Origin: Oceanobacillus profundus
GTDB lineage: Bacteria; Bacillota; Bacilli; Bacillales; Amphibacillaceae
Length of the DNA stretch: 64,000 nucleotides
Assembly: GCF_003515705.1 (NCBI RefSeq)
Contig: NZ_QWEH01000001.1
Span: forward strand, 434,001 to 498,000
Direction: 5' to 3'
Part shown: positions 51,800-62,346 of the stretch, in pieces
Layout: each line of letters starts with the position of its first letter
How positions within the stretch are numbered: the first letter of the stretch is position 1
Notes under the pieces: model-generated
Told to the model about the DNA's origin: nothing
Databases searched by the model: none
The model's input: only the letters and a program-made list of their open reading frames with translations
Program-made: the position numbers and the translations under genes

Positions 51800-51990
51800 T
51801 GCGTTTATATCTCTTTCAAGATTGTGTATGAAGTTCGTTGCATGATAATCTTTTTATAAGGGTATTAATCCATTATCAGATGTGTGCAAACTAAGATATT
51901 TGGTCAAAAACTTGTCGTTATTTGTAAGGTATGCGATGTAGTCTCTCTGTCTAAACTAATGCTATTCGTTTAATACAGGGGGATTTTATT

Positions 51991-52704
51991 ATGAGAAAAC
52001 TATCAATTTTATTAGTGCTATTTTTATTAATCACTGCTAAACCAGTAGTCCACGGGATGGAATCTGACGAAATGATTGATTTAGCAAACTTTACAATAAG
52101 CAATGGGATTCCAATTGAAAGCTGGCAGGTTACAATGAAAGAGAGTGTAACAGCAGAACAAGCAGAACGGCAATTAGATAAAATGAAAAATGGTAGTTTT
52201 GTCACTAGAAGCGAAGATGGAAATGCTATAAAATATTTGCTTAGGGAAGACGCTAAACACAATGCTTTGCAAGTATCCTATACAATTGTTATTCCCAAGG
52301 ACACTACGATTAAATCAGAAATCATTGTAATAATAGAAGGCACGAAATGGAACGAGGAAATTGAGGGAAATTACCTTTCCAAAAAGCGTGAGATAGTGGA
52401 GAAATATTTAACAGAAACGTCAAAAACATTTGCTTGTCTGACTACAGATTTTAGTGGTATAATGGAGTCTGATGTTCTTGTAGAGGAAATCATAAGTTAT
52501 TTTGATTTACGACATATTAAGACACAATTCGACACAGTAAAAAATTCAACACATAAAAAAATTGTATACGGGTATACAGACTTATGGAAAGAAAATTTCA
52601 TCATTGATGATGCCCCGTTGAACTTACAATTAGCTATAGCAACGAACGAAAAAGAAGAACTGAAATATACGATAGGAACACCTATCCTAATACATGAATA
52701 TTAA
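51991..52704 (+). CDS. ywmB: YwmB family secreted protein of unknown function
   Basis: 237 residues with a signal peptide (MRKLSILLVLFLLITAKPVVHG). The mature part is a mixed alpha/beta protein of the YwmB family, sometimes called TATA-box-binding-protein-like from its fold. Stretches such as SWQVTMKESVTAEQAERQL and the final IATNEKEELKYTIGTPILIHEY fit the family. It is followed by murA1 35 bp later, as in B. subtilis, so a role near the cell wall is possible but unproved. The ribosome site is AGGGGGATT. Confidence 0.75.
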   Translation: MRKLSILLVLFLLITAKPVVHGMESDEMIDLANFTISNGIPIESWQVTMKESVTAEQAERQLDKMKNGSFVTRSEDGNAIKYLLREDAKHNALQVSYTIVIPKDTTIKSEIIVIIEGTKWNEEIEGNYLSKKREIVEKYLTETSKTFACLTTDFSGIMESDVLVEEIISYFDLRHIKTQFDTVKNSTHKKIVYGYTDLWKENFIIDDAPLNLQLAIATNEKEELKYTIGTPILIHEY

Positions 52705-52739
52705 TATAGTGAAATTGGATCTGAAGGAGATTTATAAAC

Positions 52740-54065
52740 ATGGAGAAAATCATCGTAAGAGGTGGACAGAAACTGAGTGGCGCTGTTCGCGTTGAAGGTG
52801 CTAAAAATGCAGTACTTCCTGTGATAGCAGCAAGTCTAATTGCTAGTGAAGGAAAAAGCGTTATTAAAGAAGTCCCCGTTTTAGCTGACGTATATACAAT
52901 TAATGAAGTTTTAAGAAATATGAATGCCGATGTTGATTTTGATGCTGAGAGCAACACGGTATATGTGGATGCTTCAAAGCGTTTGGAAACAGAAGCACCA
53001 TTTGAATATGTACGAAAAATGCGTGCTTCTGTACTTGTTTTGGGACCATTATTGGCCCGTTATGGACACGCGAAAGTTGCAATGCCAGGTGGATGTGCGA
53101 TTGGTTCAAGACCAATTGATTTACATTTAAAGGGCTTTGAAGCTATGGGGGCCGAGATTCATGTTGGTAATGGCTTTGTAGAAGCAAAAGTAGACGGCCG
53201 TCTTCAAGGTGCAAAGATTTATTTAGATATGCCAAGTGTTGGAGCAACTGAGAACATTATGATGGCAGCTGCCCTCGCAGAAGGCAAAACAGTCCTTGAA
53301 AACTGTGCAAAAGAGCCAGAAATTGTAGATTTGGCAAATTACTTGAATAAAATGGGTGCACGAATTGTTGGTGCTGGTACGGAAACAATTCGTATTCATG
53401 GTGTGGAAAAGCTATGTGGAGTAGAACATTCCATTATTCCTGATCGTATTGAAGCAGGTACATTCATGGTTGCAGCTGCAATTACTGGTGGAAATGTTTT
53501 AATCGAAAATGCAGAAAGTGAACATTTACGTTCCGTTATTTCCAAATTGGAAGAAATGAATGTAAAAGTTATGGAAGAAGATGAAGGGATTCGCGTTATT
53601 GGATCTGATGATTTAAAAGCTACAGATATTAAAACATTGCCACATCCAGGGTTCCCAACAGACATGCAGTCACAAATGATGGCATTGATGCTTCGTGCAA
53701 AAGGCACAAGTGTCATTACGGAGACCGTTTTTGAAAACCGTTTTATGCATGTAGAAGAATTTAGACGGATGAATGCAAATATGAAGATTGAAGGACGCAG
53801 CGTAATTATTGAAGGATTGTCTGATCTTCAAGGTGCAGAGGTAGCTGCAACAGATCTTCGTGCAGCAGCAGCTCTAATTTTAGCTGGTTTAGTTGGAAAT
53901 GGCCATACACGTGTAACAGAGCTAAAACATTTGGATAGAGGCTATGTAGATATCGTTGGAAAATTGGCAGCATTAGGTGCAGATATAGAGCGTATTGATG
54001 AAACTAAAGAATCTGTACAACCTGTACTTGATTTATCAAATGCAAAAATAGCAGCTGAATTTTAA
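52740..54065 (+). CDS. murA1: UDP-N-acetylglucosamine 1-carboxyvinyltransferase, main copy
   Basis: 441 residues. It shares the fold and reaction of MurA2 at 21577. [16 protein letters not shown] holds the Lys-Asn pair near 22, and [19 protein letters not shown] near 115 holds the catalytic Cys. [17 protein letters not shown] is also conserved. Position after ywmB equates it with the essential murAA of B. subtilis. There the next gene is spoIID; here a terminator and the dpp-ykf operon follow. The ribosome site is GAAGGAG. Confidence 0.95.
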   Translation: MEKIIVRGGQKLSGAVRVEGAKNAVLPVIAASLIASEGKSVIKEVPVLADVYTINEVLRNMNADVDFDAESNTVYVDASKRLETEAPFEYVRKMRASVLVLGPLLARYGHAKVAMPGGCAIGSRPIDLHLKGFEAMGAEIHVGNGFVEAKVDGRLQGAKIYLDMPSVGATENIMMAAALAEGKTVLENCAKEPEIVDLANYLNKMGARIVGAGTETIRIHGVEKLCGVEHSIIPDRIEAGTFMVAAAITGGNVLIENAESEHLRSVISKLEEMNVKVMEEDEGIRVIGSDDLKATDIKTLPHPGFPTDMQSQMMALMLRAKGTSVITETVFENRFMHVEEFRRMNANMKIEGRSVIIEGLSDLQGAEVAATDLRAAAALILAGLVGNGHTRVTELKHLDRGYVDIVGKLAALGADIERIDETKESVQPVLDLSNAKIAAEF

Positions 54066-54143
54066 GCGATACGTGTAATAATATTTATATATGTATGAAG
54101 TTTGTCTAATGACTAATAAGCAATTTTATAGTAATTTAAGGGA

Positions 54144-54178
54144 AAACAGGTGTAATCGAATGATACGCCTGTTTTTTT
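54144..54178 (+). terminator. Terminator after murA1
   Basis: AAACAGGTGTA and TACGCCTGTTT (one G-T pair) around ATCGAATGA, followed by a T run to 54178. Confidence 0.85.
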
Positions 54179-54326
54179 GCGTGCGCAGTAGAACGATAAC
54201 TGAAATATTCATTCTCGGGTATATATAAAAGTTATAGAACGGAAAATTCAAACTTCTCTTTTTGTTAACGGTGTGTTAAAATTGAGAAAAAACAAATAAT
54301 AAAATTCATAGCAAGGAGAAGAAGAT

Positions 54327-55151
54327 ATGAAATTATACCTATCTGTTGACATGGAAGGGATTACAGGTATACCTGATTATACTTTCCTAACTCCAAGCGA
54401 GCATAATTACGAACGTTCACGAAAAATAATGACCAAAGAAGTAAATAAAGTTGTTGAGACGGCGTTTACATATGGTTGTAAAGAAGTGCTGGTCAATGAT
54501 AGTCATTCAAAAATGAACAATATACTTATTGATGAGCTTCATCCCGAAGCATCGCTAATTACGGGTGATGCAAAGCCTTTTTCAATGGTACAAGGTTTAG
54601 ATGATACATATGATGGAGCAATGTTTATAGGCTATCATGCTCGCGCTAGTCAGTTTGGTGTGTTATCCCATTCCATGATTCATGCTGTACGGAATATTTT
54701 CATCAATGATCATGCAATTGGAGAAATGGGGCTCAATGCCTATGTTGCTGGCTATTACGGTATCCCGCTTTTATTTGTATCTGGTGATGATCAAGCAGTA
54801 AAGGAGGCGAAGGAGCTTAACCCCAATGTAACCACTGTCGCAGTTAAAGAAACCATTTCAAGATCCGCTGTCAAAAGCATGACACCAAAAAAAGCAGAGG
54901 CACTTTTAAAAGTAAAGGTAAATGAGGCACTAAAGAACCGTAACCAAGTAAAAGCCCTAGTCCCACCAGAGAAGCCATTACTTCGTATTGAATTTAATAA
55001 CTACGGACAGGCTGAATGGGCAAATTTAATGCCCAAAACATGGATTGAACCCGGTACAACAATTGTAGGTTTCAAAGCAGATGATATTCTGGAAGCCTAT
55101 CAAGCAATGCTGGTCATGATTGAGCTCGCTTTACAGTCAAAGTTTTCATAA
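54327..55151 (+). CDS. dppA: D-aminopeptidase DppA
   Basis: 274 residues, M55 family. It removes N-terminal D-amino acids (D-Ala-D-Ala and similar) as a zinc-dependent cytoplasmic decamer. The SVDMEG motif at residues 6-11 carries metal ligands, with NDSHSKM near 58, GYHARA near 105 and the GEMGLNAYVAGYYGIP segment near 133. It opens the operon, as in B. subtilis dppABCDE. Its ribosome site is CAAGGAGAAGAAG. A CodY-like half-site (CGGAAAATT) is at about 54240, but the full consensus is not met. Confidence 0.93.
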   Translation: MKLYLSVDMEGITGIPDYTFLTPSEHNYERSRKIMTKEVNKVVETAFTYGCKEVLVNDSHSKMNNILIDELHPEASLITGDAKPFSMVQGLDDTYDGAMFIGYHARASQFGVLSHSMIHAVRNIFINDHAIGEMGLNAYVAGYYGIPLLFVSGDDQAVKEAKELNPNVTTVAVKETISRSAVKSMTPKKAEALLKVKVNEALKNRNQVKALVPPEKPLLRIEFNNYGQAEWANLMPKTWIEPGTTIVGFKADDILEAYQAMLVMIELALQSKFS

Positions 55152-55153
55152 AA

Positions 55154-55167
55154 TGTAAGCGCTGTAT
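55154..55167 (+). promoter_or_regulatory. cre-like site between dppA and dppB
   Basis: TGTAAGCGCTGTAT matches the cre consensus except at the last two positions and has the strong AAGCGCT core. In the transcribed gap it could act as a roadblock separating dppA from the transporter genes. Confidence 0.35.
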
Positions 55168-55244
55168 TTTGTTCGGTTAACTAAGAAACGATAATTGAAT
55201 AGATGATGCAACATGAAAAAAGAATCATACGGGGGTGCTAGGTC

Positions 55245-56177
55245 GTGCTGAAATACATATTAAAACGATTCCTAATAATGCTCGTAACTTTGTGGGTAAT
55301 TATTACATTAACCTTTATTTTAATGGTCAGTATACCAGGCTCACCATTTAATAGTGATCAATCATCAAATGAAACAATTCGGGCTAATTTAGAAGCACAT
55401 TATAATTTAGATGAGCCTTATCCCATTCAATATTTGCTTTACTTAAAGTCGATTGTGACGTTTGATTTTGGGCCATCCATAAAACAGCCAAATCAATCGG
55501 TTAATGATTTATTGGCTAGAGGGTTTCCAATCTCATTTGAGCTTGGAATTTTAACCATTATTGTTGCTGTTATATCTGGCATTATTTTAGGAATCCTTGC
55601 TGCTTTACGACATAATGGTGTGATTGATTATTTAGCGATGGGGATTGCCGTTCTCGGTATATCCATACCAAACTTTATTTTAGCAACGTTACTTATTCAA
55701 CAGATAGCTGTAACTTGGGAATTGTTACCTACTGCAACTTGGTCAAGCCCAGCGCATATGATTCTGCCAATTACTGCACTTGCAACGGGGCCGATGGCAA
55801 TTATTGCTAGACTTACCCGTTCGACAATGTTGGAAGTGTTAACTCAGGATTACATAAAAATGGCAAAGGCAAAAGGATTGTCTCCTTGGAAAATCGTATT
55901 TAAACACGCACTTCGTAATGCGTTAATGCCGGTTGTAACAATCATGGGAACTCTGCTGGCAGGAATTTTAACTGGAACCTTTGTTATTGAACAGATTTTT
56001 GCCATACCAGGGATGGGTAAGTATTTCGTTGAAAGTATTAACCAACGTGATTATCCCGTAATTATGGGGACAACTGTATTTTATAGTGCATTTTTAATCA
56101 TTATGCTGTTCCTTGTGGATATCGCTTATGGAATATTAGATCCACGCATTAAGTTCCATCGAAAGGGAGGGGAGTAA
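55245..56177 (+). CDS. dppB: Dipeptide ABC transporter permease DppB
   Basis: 310 residues from GTG 55245 after GGGGGTG. Six membrane helices are seen. The long first external loop holds GSPFNSDQSSNETIRANLE, where family members have their N-terminal domain. The EAA-type loop that contacts the ATPase is DYIKMAKAKGLSPWKIVFKHALRNALMP-like near 205-232. It pairs with DppC to form the channel for dipeptides and murein peptides. Confidence 0.93.
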   Translation: MLKYILKRFLIMLVTLWVIITLTFILMVSIPGSPFNSDQSSNETIRANLEAHYNLDEPYPIQYLLYLKSIVTFDFGPSIKQPNQSVNDLLARGFPISFELGILTIIVAVISGIILGILAALRHNGVIDYLAMGIAVLGISIPNFILATLLIQQIAVTWELLPTATWSSPAHMILPITALATGPMAIIARLTRSTMLEVLTQDYIKMAKAKGLSPWKIVFKHALRNALMPVVTIMGTLLAGILTGTFVIEQIFAIPGMGKYFVESINQRDYPVIMGTTVFYSAFLIIMLFLVDIAYGILDPRIKFHRKGGE

Positions 56178-56178
56178 T

Positions 56179-57135
56179 ATGAAGTCTGTGAATGAAGTAA
56201 AGTCAGCACACTCTCCTTCTCAAGTCCCGGATGAATGGTTTAAGTGGAAAGAAAAAGATGAAGGTGCCGCGGAGGTTGTTGCTAGACCATCGCTATCCTA
56301 CTGGAAGGATGCATGGAGACGACTACTGAAGAATAAACTTGCAATGTTGGGACTTTTATTTTTAATATTGCTGGCAGTAATGGCTATATTTGGCCCAATA
56401 CTATCACCTTATGAGGTCAATCAACAAGATCTGCCAAACCAGTATCAGCCACCTTCTGCAGAGCACTGGTTTGGGACGGATAATGCTGGAAGAGACGTTT
56501 TTACTAGAACATGGTATGGTGCACGAATCTCCTTGTTCGTTGGATTAATGGCTGCCCTCATCGATGTCACCATTGGCATTATTTGGGGAGGTATTTCTGG
56601 CTATAAAGGCGGACGTACAGATAATGTCATGATGCGCATCATTGAAATTTTATATGGATTACCGTATTTATTAGTCGTCATATTACTACTCGTCGTATTA
56701 GGCCCGAGTCTCTCGACAATTATTATTGCACTTACGGTAACCGGATGGGTTGGGATGGCCCGAATTGTGCGAGGGCAGGTTCTGCAAATCAAGAATTATG
56801 AATTTGTTCTCGCTTCCAAATCATTCGGTACGAAGTCTTCAAGAATCATTCGGAAAAATTTATTACCAAATACGATGGGGCCGATTATCGTACAGATGAC
56901 ATTAACAGTCCCTTCAGCGATCTTTGCGGAAGCATTTTTAAGTTTTATTGGACTTGGGATTCAGTCTCCATTTGCAAGCTGGGGGGTAATGGCAAACGAC
57001 TCATTAGGAGCAATTTTATCTGGTAACTGGTGGACATTGTTCTTCCCGGCATTTTTTATATCCTTTACGATGTTTGCCTTTAATGTACTAGGGGATGGAT
57101 TGCAGGATGCACTTGATCCGAAATTAAGAAAGTAG
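56179..57135 (+). CDS. dppC: Dipeptide ABC transporter permease DppC
   Basis: 318 residues, one base after the dppB stop. A charged N-terminal cytoplasmic tail (1-50) precedes six membrane helices. HWFGTDNAGRDVFTR near 95-109 is the OppC-type signature, and the ATPase-contact loop is YEFVLASKSFGTKSSRIIRK near 210-229. It dimerises with DppB. The ribosome site is AAGGGAGGGGAG. Confidence 0.93.
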   Translation: MKSVNEVKSAHSPSQVPDEWFKWKEKDEGAAEVVARPSLSYWKDAWRRLLKNKLAMLGLLFLILLAVMAIFGPILSPYEVNQQDLPNQYQPPSAEHWFGTDNAGRDVFTRTWYGARISLFVGLMAALIDVTIGIIWGGISGYKGGRTDNVMMRIIEILYGLPYLLVVILLLVVLGPSLSTIIIALTVTGWVGMARIVRGQVLQIKNYEFVLASKSFGTKSSRIIRKNLLPNTMGPIIVQMTLTVPSAIFAEAFLSFIGLGIQSPFASWGVMANDSLGAILSGNWWTLFFPAFFISFTMFAFNVLGDGLQDALDPKLRK

Positions 57136-57143
57136 GGGACACC

Positions 57144-58145
57144 ATGGGAAAAATTTTAGAAGTTAATAACCTCCACGTGACGTTTACTACTTATGGTGGA
57201 ACCGTAAAAGCCGTCCGCGGAGTTGATTTTCATTTGAATAAAGGAGAAACACTGGCAATTGTAGGTGAGTCAGGCTGTGGGAAAAGTGTTACATCTAATG
57301 CAATCATGCGCTTGATCCCAAACCCGCCGGGGAAAATTACAGATGGTTCAATTAAATTTAAAGGAAAGAATCTTGTTAAATACTCGGAAAAACAAATGCG
57401 TTCTATTCGCGGTGTGGATATTTCTATGATATTTCAAGATCCTATGACCGCACTTAATCCAACCTTAACCATTGGCACACAGCTAATGGAAGGAGTGATT
57501 GCGCATCACGGAGTATCGAGTAACGAAGCAAAGAGGAAAGCTATTGAGATGATGGATCTTGTAGGTATCTCGAATCCAGAAGAACGCCTAAAGCAGTATC
57601 CGCATCAATTTAGCGGTGGAATGCGACAGCGAATTGTAATTGCAATTGCGTTAATTTGCGAGCCGGATCTTCTCATTGCAGATGAACCAACTACCGCACT
57701 TGATGTAACAATCCAAGCACAAATTCTTGAGCTTTTTGAAAAAATTCAAATTGCAACAGGTGTATCGATTATTTTAATAACACATGATCTTGGTGTTGTC
57801 GCAAAGATTGCAGATCGAATCGCAGTAATGTATGCCGGTAAGATCATTGAAACGGGAACGAAGCGGGAAATTTTCTACAAGCCACAGCATCCTTATACAC
57901 GAGGTTTATTGAATTCTGTTCCACGTCTTGACTTAAAAGGAGAAAAGCTTACTCCAATCGATGGAACACCACCAGATTTATTCTCACCTCCTGCAGGGTG
58001 TCCATTCACTGCCAGGTGTCCATTTGCGATGGAGGTGTGTGATAAAGTTTATCCCGCGAGTAAGGAGCTATCAGAATCACATCATGTAAACTGCTGGCTA
58101 CAGGATGAACGGGCTAAACAGCTATTAACTGCAGTAAGGCTCTAA
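57144..58145 (+). CDS. dppD: Dipeptide ABC transporter ATPase DppD
   Basis: 333 residues. Walker A is GESGCGKS near 38-45, the Q-loop is in [12 protein letters not shown], the signature is FSGGMRQR, and Walker B is [12 protein letters not shown] with the switch His in ITHDLGV. The C-terminal oligopeptide-transporter extension [14 protein letters not shown] resembles the iron-sulfur or Cys-rich tail of Opp/Dpp ATPases. Together with YkfD at the window end it forms the usual pair of different ATPases. Confidence 0.94.
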   Translation: MGKILEVNNLHVTFTTYGGTVKAVRGVDFHLNKGETLAIVGESGCGKSVTSNAIMRLIPNPPGKITDGSIKFKGKNLVKYSEKQMRSIRGVDISMIFQDPMTALNPTLTIGTQLMEGVIAHHGVSSNEAKRKAIEMMDLVGISNPEERLKQYPHQFSGGMRQRIVIAIALICEPDLLIADEPTTALDVTIQAQILELFEKIQIATGVSIILITHDLGVVAKIADRIAVMYAGKIIETGTKREIFYKPQHPYTRGLLNSVPRLDLKGEKLTPIDGTPPDLFSPPAGCPFTARCPFAMEVCDKVYPASKELSESHHVNCWLQDERAKQLLTAVRL

Positions 58146-58264
58146 CTCGCAAGTGCTTCGGAAGACTCGATAGGGCTTTAGCGTTGTGGAGCTGGAAGGG
58201 GCTGTTATGGATGAAACGAAAGTCCATGCAGTCCAAATCACTATTATAAAAAGGGGGAAAAGGC
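58146..58264. repeat. Partial R3 repeat between dppD and dppE
   Basis: GGGCTTTAGCGTTGTGGAGC, then TGGAAGGGGCTGTTATGG, match the right part of R3 seen at 21221 and 40511. The remaining bases up to AAAAAGGGGG are the dppE ribosome-site region. Confidence 0.45.
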
Positions 58265-59929
58265 ATGAAGAGGTTACTATTATTTTTGCTTGCATTGACA
58301 ACAGTTGTCGTCTTTGCAGCATGTACTGCAAACGAAGATGCAGGACAAGAACCAGAAGAGAGTGATACAGGAGAAACAGAAACAGATTCAAATGATGCTG
58401 AGGCAGTAGAAGAGAATCCGGGTGAGAAAATTCTTCGTTTGAATAATGGCGTAGAGCCTTCATCATTAGATCCGTCTATAGGCTTTGATGCAGTTTCATG
58501 GGATCCATTAAACAACCTGATGGAAGGCTTAACAAGGCTGAACGAGGAATCTGTAGCGGCAGAAGGTGTTGCAGAATCATGGGATATTTCTGAGGACGGG
58601 CTAACGTATACGTTCCATCTAAGAGAGGATGCGAACTGGTCGAATGGTGACCCAGTTGTAGCCGAAGACTTTGTATATGCGTGGAAGTATATGCTTGATC
58701 CGGAGAATGCTTCATCTGCAGCATTTCTTGGTTACTTTATTAAAGGTGGAGAAGCATTTAACACAGGTGAGGGTAGTGCAGACGATGTTGCTGTAACTGC
58801 AGCCGATGAAAAGACATTAGAAGTTGTACTTGAAGCACCGACTGGGTTCTTCCTTGACCTATTAACAAACCCAGCGTTTTTCCCGATCAATCATCGGGTC
58901 GCTGAAGAAAACCCAAGCTGGCATGCAGAAGCAGATACATTTGTAGCGAATGGTCCGTTCATGCTGGAGTCATGGACACACGGTACAGAAATGGTATTTG
59001 CTAAAAACCCAGAATATTGGGATGCAGAAGCAGTAAAATTAGATAAGGTTCATTTTGCAATGGTCAATGATACAAATACGCAATATCAAATGTTTGAAAC
59101 GGGTGAATTGGATACTGCGACCATTCCACCAGAGCTATCGGATCAATTAATTGATGGGGACAATGTATATATTGGAAACTATGGGGGTCTAGAATTCTTC
59201 CGTTTTAATATTACTGAAGAGCCATTCCAAAACAAGAAAATTAGGCAAGCAATTGCCTATGCGATCAACAGACAGGATATTGCTGACTATGTTGTGAAAA
59301 CTGGTGTTGATCCTGCATATGGATTTGTTTCACCAGGATTCACTACACCTTCTGGTGGGGACTTCCGTGAAGAAAATGGTGATCTTGTAACATTTGACCC
59401 AGATTTAGCAACACAGTTATTAGAGGAAGGTATGGCAGAGGAGGGCTATGAAGAGCTCCCGCCAATTGTATTATCGTATAACACAACTGATTTGAATAAA
59501 GCAGTAGCAGAAACCGTTCAAGGTATGCTTAGCGATAATCTTGGTATTGATGTGACATTAGAAAACCAAGAGTGGAACGTATTTGCCGAAGCACAGCAAA
59601 ACCTGGAGCTGCAATTCTCACGTAGTTCCTTTATCAATGATTACAGTGACCCGGTTAACTTCCTGGAAAGCTTTATTACGGACTCCTATATGAACCGAAC
59701 AGGTTGGTCTAATGCCGAATATGATGAATTGATTGCGAATGGTAAATCAGAAACAGATGAAGAAAAACGCTACGAATACCTATATGAGGCAGAAAGACTG
59801 CTTGCCGAGGAAATGATTGCAGTGCCGCTTCGTTATTACAATACGGTTGTATTACAAGCGGACGGGGTAGAAGGAATCCTTCGTCATCCAGTAGGATACT
59901 TTGATTTGAAATATGCAGATAAAAATTAA
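58265..59929 (+). CDS. dppE: Dipeptide-binding lipoprotein DppE
   Basis: 554 residues. The signal peptide ends with lipobox VFAAC (Cys near 19), followed by an acidic flexible linker of about 35 residues (EDAGQEPEESDTGETET). The SBP_bac_5 domain begins near 58 (ILRLNNGVEPSSLDPS) and shows ANWSNGDPVVAEDFVYAW near 126, with RQAIAYAINRQDIADYV near 330. It captures peptides outside the membrane and hands them to DppBC. It resembles OppA-type proteins that bind murein tripeptide as well as dipeptides. Confidence 0.94.
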   Translation: MKRLLLFLLALTTVVVFAACTANEDAGQEPEESDTGETETDSNDAEAVEENPGEKILRLNNGVEPSSLDPSIGFDAVSWDPLNNLMEGLTRLNEESVAAEGVAESWDISEDGLTYTFHLREDANWSNGDPVVAEDFVYAWKYMLDPENASSAAFLGYFIKGGEAFNTGEGSADDVAVTAADEKTLEVVLEAPTGFFLDLLTNPAFFPINHRVAEENPSWHAEADTFVANGPFMLESWTHGTEMVFAKNPEYWDAEAVKLDKVHFAMVNDTNTQYQMFETGELDTATIPPELSDQLIDGDNVYIGNYGGLEFFRFNITEEPFQNKKIRQAIAYAINRQDIADYVVKTGVDPAYGFVSPGFTTPSGGDFREENGDLVTFDPDLATQLLEEGMAEEGYEELPPIVLSYNTTDLNKAVAETVQGMLSDNLGIDVTLENQEWNVFAEAQQNLELQFSRSSFINDYSDPVNFLESFITDSYMNRTGWSNAEYDELIANGKSETDEEKRYEYLYEAERLLAEEMIAVPLRYYNTVVLQADGVEGILRHPVGYFDLKYADKN

Positions 59930-59939
59930 GGAACAATAG

Positions 59940-60015
59940 CGTAAGCGATCGGCTAGCGGCGTACGGAGGTGAGATAATTCTCACTGCAGCTTTAGCGCTG
60001 AATCTAGATGCGGGG
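59940..60015 (+). repeat. Repeat family R3 copy between dppE and ykfA
   Basis: GCTAGCGGCGTACGGAGGTG, then CACTGCAGCTTTAGCGCTG, match R3. A weaker hairpin GACTCAC/GTGGGTC follows at 60011-60035 and could reduce transcription into ykfA. Confidence 0.55.
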
Positions 60016-60119
60016 AAGGTGACTCACTTACATTGTATGTGGGTCTCTCCCATTTTCATATAAGTATATAGTATGTTTCGTTTCAAATAGTACGTATACA
60101 TAATGAAAGGTGGGATTCA

Positions 60120-61037
60120 ATGATTCATCCAATACGGCTCCAAAAGGGCGATACAATTGGTGTTACTGCACCTGCAGGACCTCCAGATCAGGAAAAGTTA
60201 CAACGAGCAATTGCATTTTTTAACGAGATGGGTCTTCGTGTAAAGCTAGGAAGAAATATTAAGCAAACACGAGGGTTTTTAGCTGGAACAGATGAAGAAC
60301 GACTTAGCGATTTGCACGACATGATTATAGATACGGAAGTAAAGGCAATTATTTTTGCGCGCGGTGGCTACGGAACTGGTAGGCTAGCAGATTGCATTGA
60401 TTATGAATTGATTAGGCAAAACCCCAAAATAATCTGGGGGTATAGCGATATTACGTATTTACATACAGCGATTTATCAACAAACAGGGCTCATCACTTTT
60501 CATGGTCCAATGCTTGCATCGGATATTGGAAAAAGCGATTTTGATCAATTTTCAGCACAGCTGTTCAGGCAATTATTTACCCCAACACAATTAGATTATT
60601 CAGAGGTTATTTCGCCGCTTAAGGTTTATGCAGCCGGAGAAACGGTTGGGCAGATGGTCGGAGGAAATCTGTCTTTACTCGTCAGTACACTTGGTACCCC
60701 GTATGAAGTGGAGACAACAGGCAAGCTTTTGCTATTAGAGGATATTGGCGAAGAGCCTTATCGTATTGATGGGATGCTGAATCAATTAAGGCTAGCTGGC
60801 AAGCTTTGTGGTGCGCATGGTATAGTGCTCGGAGATTTTTCGGAGGTGAATTCGAAGGTTAACCCGTCCCTGACACTGGATGAAGTATTTACAGATTATT
60901 TTTCAGATTTTCATGGACCTGTAATGAGTGGATTTAAGATTGGACACTGTTTCCCTCATTTTTCTGTACCACTAGGAGTATGGGCTAAACTTTCAACAAT
61001 CGAAAAACGGTTACGAATCGAACCAGGAGTGAAATAA
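60120..61037 (+). CDS. ykfA: LD-carboxypeptidase (S66 family)
   Basis: 305 residues, no signal peptide, so cytoplasmic. It cleaves the bond between an L- and a D-residue in murein peptides, for example the terminal D-Ala of the tetrapeptide. The catalytic Ser is in WGYSDITYLH near 102, the Glu in LLLEDIGEEPYRIDGML near 203, and the His in FKIGHCFPHF near 278. ARGGYGTGRL near 80 is also conserved. In B. subtilis the counterpart is the first gene after dppE. Confidence 0.9.
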   Translation: MIHPIRLQKGDTIGVTAPAGPPDQEKLQRAIAFFNEMGLRVKLGRNIKQTRGFLAGTDEERLSDLHDMIIDTEVKAIIFARGGYGTGRLADCIDYELIRQNPKIIWGYSDITYLHTAIYQQTGLITFHGPMLASDIGKSDFDQFSAQLFRQLFTPTQLDYSEVISPLKVYAAGETVGQMVGGNLSLLVSTLGTPYEVETTGKLLLLEDIGEEPYRIDGMLNQLRLAGKLCGAHGIVLGDFSEVNSKVNPSLTLDEVFTDYFSDFHGPVMSGFKIGHCFPHFSVPLGVWAKLSTIEKRLRIEPGVK

Positions 61038-61072
61038 GCTTCGATTAACAGAACGAAGTGGAGGCGAGCGAA

Positions 61073-62173
61073 TTGCAAATAAAATCAATCGAAACATACC
61101 GAGGAGCAATTCCATTACATACACCTTTTAAAACGGCGTTACGCACCGTAACAGTCGCTGAGACGATTATTGTGAAAGTAACTTGTGCAGATGGGATTGT
61201 CGGTTGGGGAGAAGCACCACCAACACATGTTATCACAGGTGAGAGTCTAGCAAGTATTGATTATGCGATACATTCTATTTTTAAACCATTACTCATCGAC
61301 AACCCCCTTCAAATGCGAGAAATAATTTTTCGGAAAATAGAAAACAGTGTGTTACGTAATACGAGTGCAAAGGCCGCAATGGATATGGCACTTTATGACT
61401 GTATCGCAAAGCAGGCAAATCTTCCACTCTATCAATTTATTGGAGGCGTTCAAGAATCGATTGAAACAGACTATACGGTGAGCGTGAACACGCCAGAGGA
61501 AATGGCTCGGGATGCAAAAAAATATAGTCAAAATGGATTTTCCATTTTAAAAATTAAAGTAGGCAAAGATCAAATTGCAACAGATATTAAGCGAATTCAA
61601 ACGATTCGAAATGAAATTGGTTCAGGCATCCAAATTCGTCTAGATGCAAACCAAGGCTGGCAAGCAAAAGAAGCTGTTCGAGCAATTAGACACATGGAGG
61701 AACTCGGGCTAGGAATTGACTTAATTGAACAGCCAGTTATCGCACGTGATTTAGAAGGATTGAAATATGTGACGGAAAATACAGATACGTTAATTATGGC
61801 GGATGAAAGTGTATTCTCAGTGGATGACGCAAAACGTGTTCTCGAAATGGGGGCAGCAGATTTAATCAATATTAAATTGATGAAGTCGGGGGGAATCCAT
61901 CAAGCCATCAAAATTGCTACACTTGCTGAGGCTTATGGAGTAGAATGCATGGTCGGAAGCATGATTGAAACAAAAGTTGGTATTACAGCAGCAGCACATT
62001 TCGCGGCAAGCCATCCTAACGTAACACGCTATGACTTAGATGCTCCTCTAATGTTAGTAAGTGACATTGCAATTGGAGGAATCAGCTATAAAAATAACCA
62101 AATCATATTGGGAAATGCAATAGGTCTTGGGATCCAAGCGATTGATGAAAAATTTCTTGTAGAAAACGTGTAA
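61073..62173 (+). CDS. ykfB: L-Ala-D/L-Glu epimerase
   Basis: 366 residues from TTG 61073, 8 nt after GGAGG, the same length as B. subtilis YkfB. A GTG at 61058 precedes the ribosome site. It is an enolase-superfamily enzyme that turns L-Ala-D-Glu from murein into L-Ala-L-Glu for ordinary peptidases. The catalytic lysines are in ILKIKVGKD, with LDANQGW, LIEQPV and ADESVFS supplying the metal-binding Asp/Glu, and INIKLMKSGG holding the second-face lysine. It starts 35 bp after ykfA. Confidence 0.94.
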   Translation: MQIKSIETYRGAIPLHTPFKTALRTVTVAETIIVKVTCADGIVGWGEAPPTHVITGESLASIDYAIHSIFKPLLIDNPLQMREIIFRKIENSVLRNTSAKAAMDMALYDCIAKQANLPLYQFIGGVQESIETDYTVSVNTPEEMARDAKKYSQNGFSILKIKVGKDQIATDIKRIQTIRNEIGSGIQIRLDANQGWQAKEAVRAIRHMEELGLGIDLIEQPVIARDLEGLKYVTENTDTLIMADESVFSVDDAKRVLEMGAADLINIKLMKSGGIHQAIKIATLAEAYGVECMVGSMIETKVGITAAAHFAASHPNVTRYDLDAPLMLVSDIAIGGISYKNNQIILGNAIGLGIQAIDEKFLVENV

Positions 62174-62346
62174 TATCGCGTGCAGATAAACATCCACTAT
62201 GGTGATAGCTATTATAAATGGAAGAAACGTGACCTCGTCTCGTGACAGAGAGAACGAAGCATGAGAAAAGGGCCGAGCAACCACGCAGGGAATACCCACC
62301 CACAATTGTTCGCTTGTGCCATTCTCAAAAAGAAAGGAGTTTACTT

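Noticed and set aside
54200-54326. A CodY box upstream of dppA
   Set aside because: Only the half GGAAAATT is present; the best 15-bp window matches about 9 of 15 positions, too weak to list as a feature.
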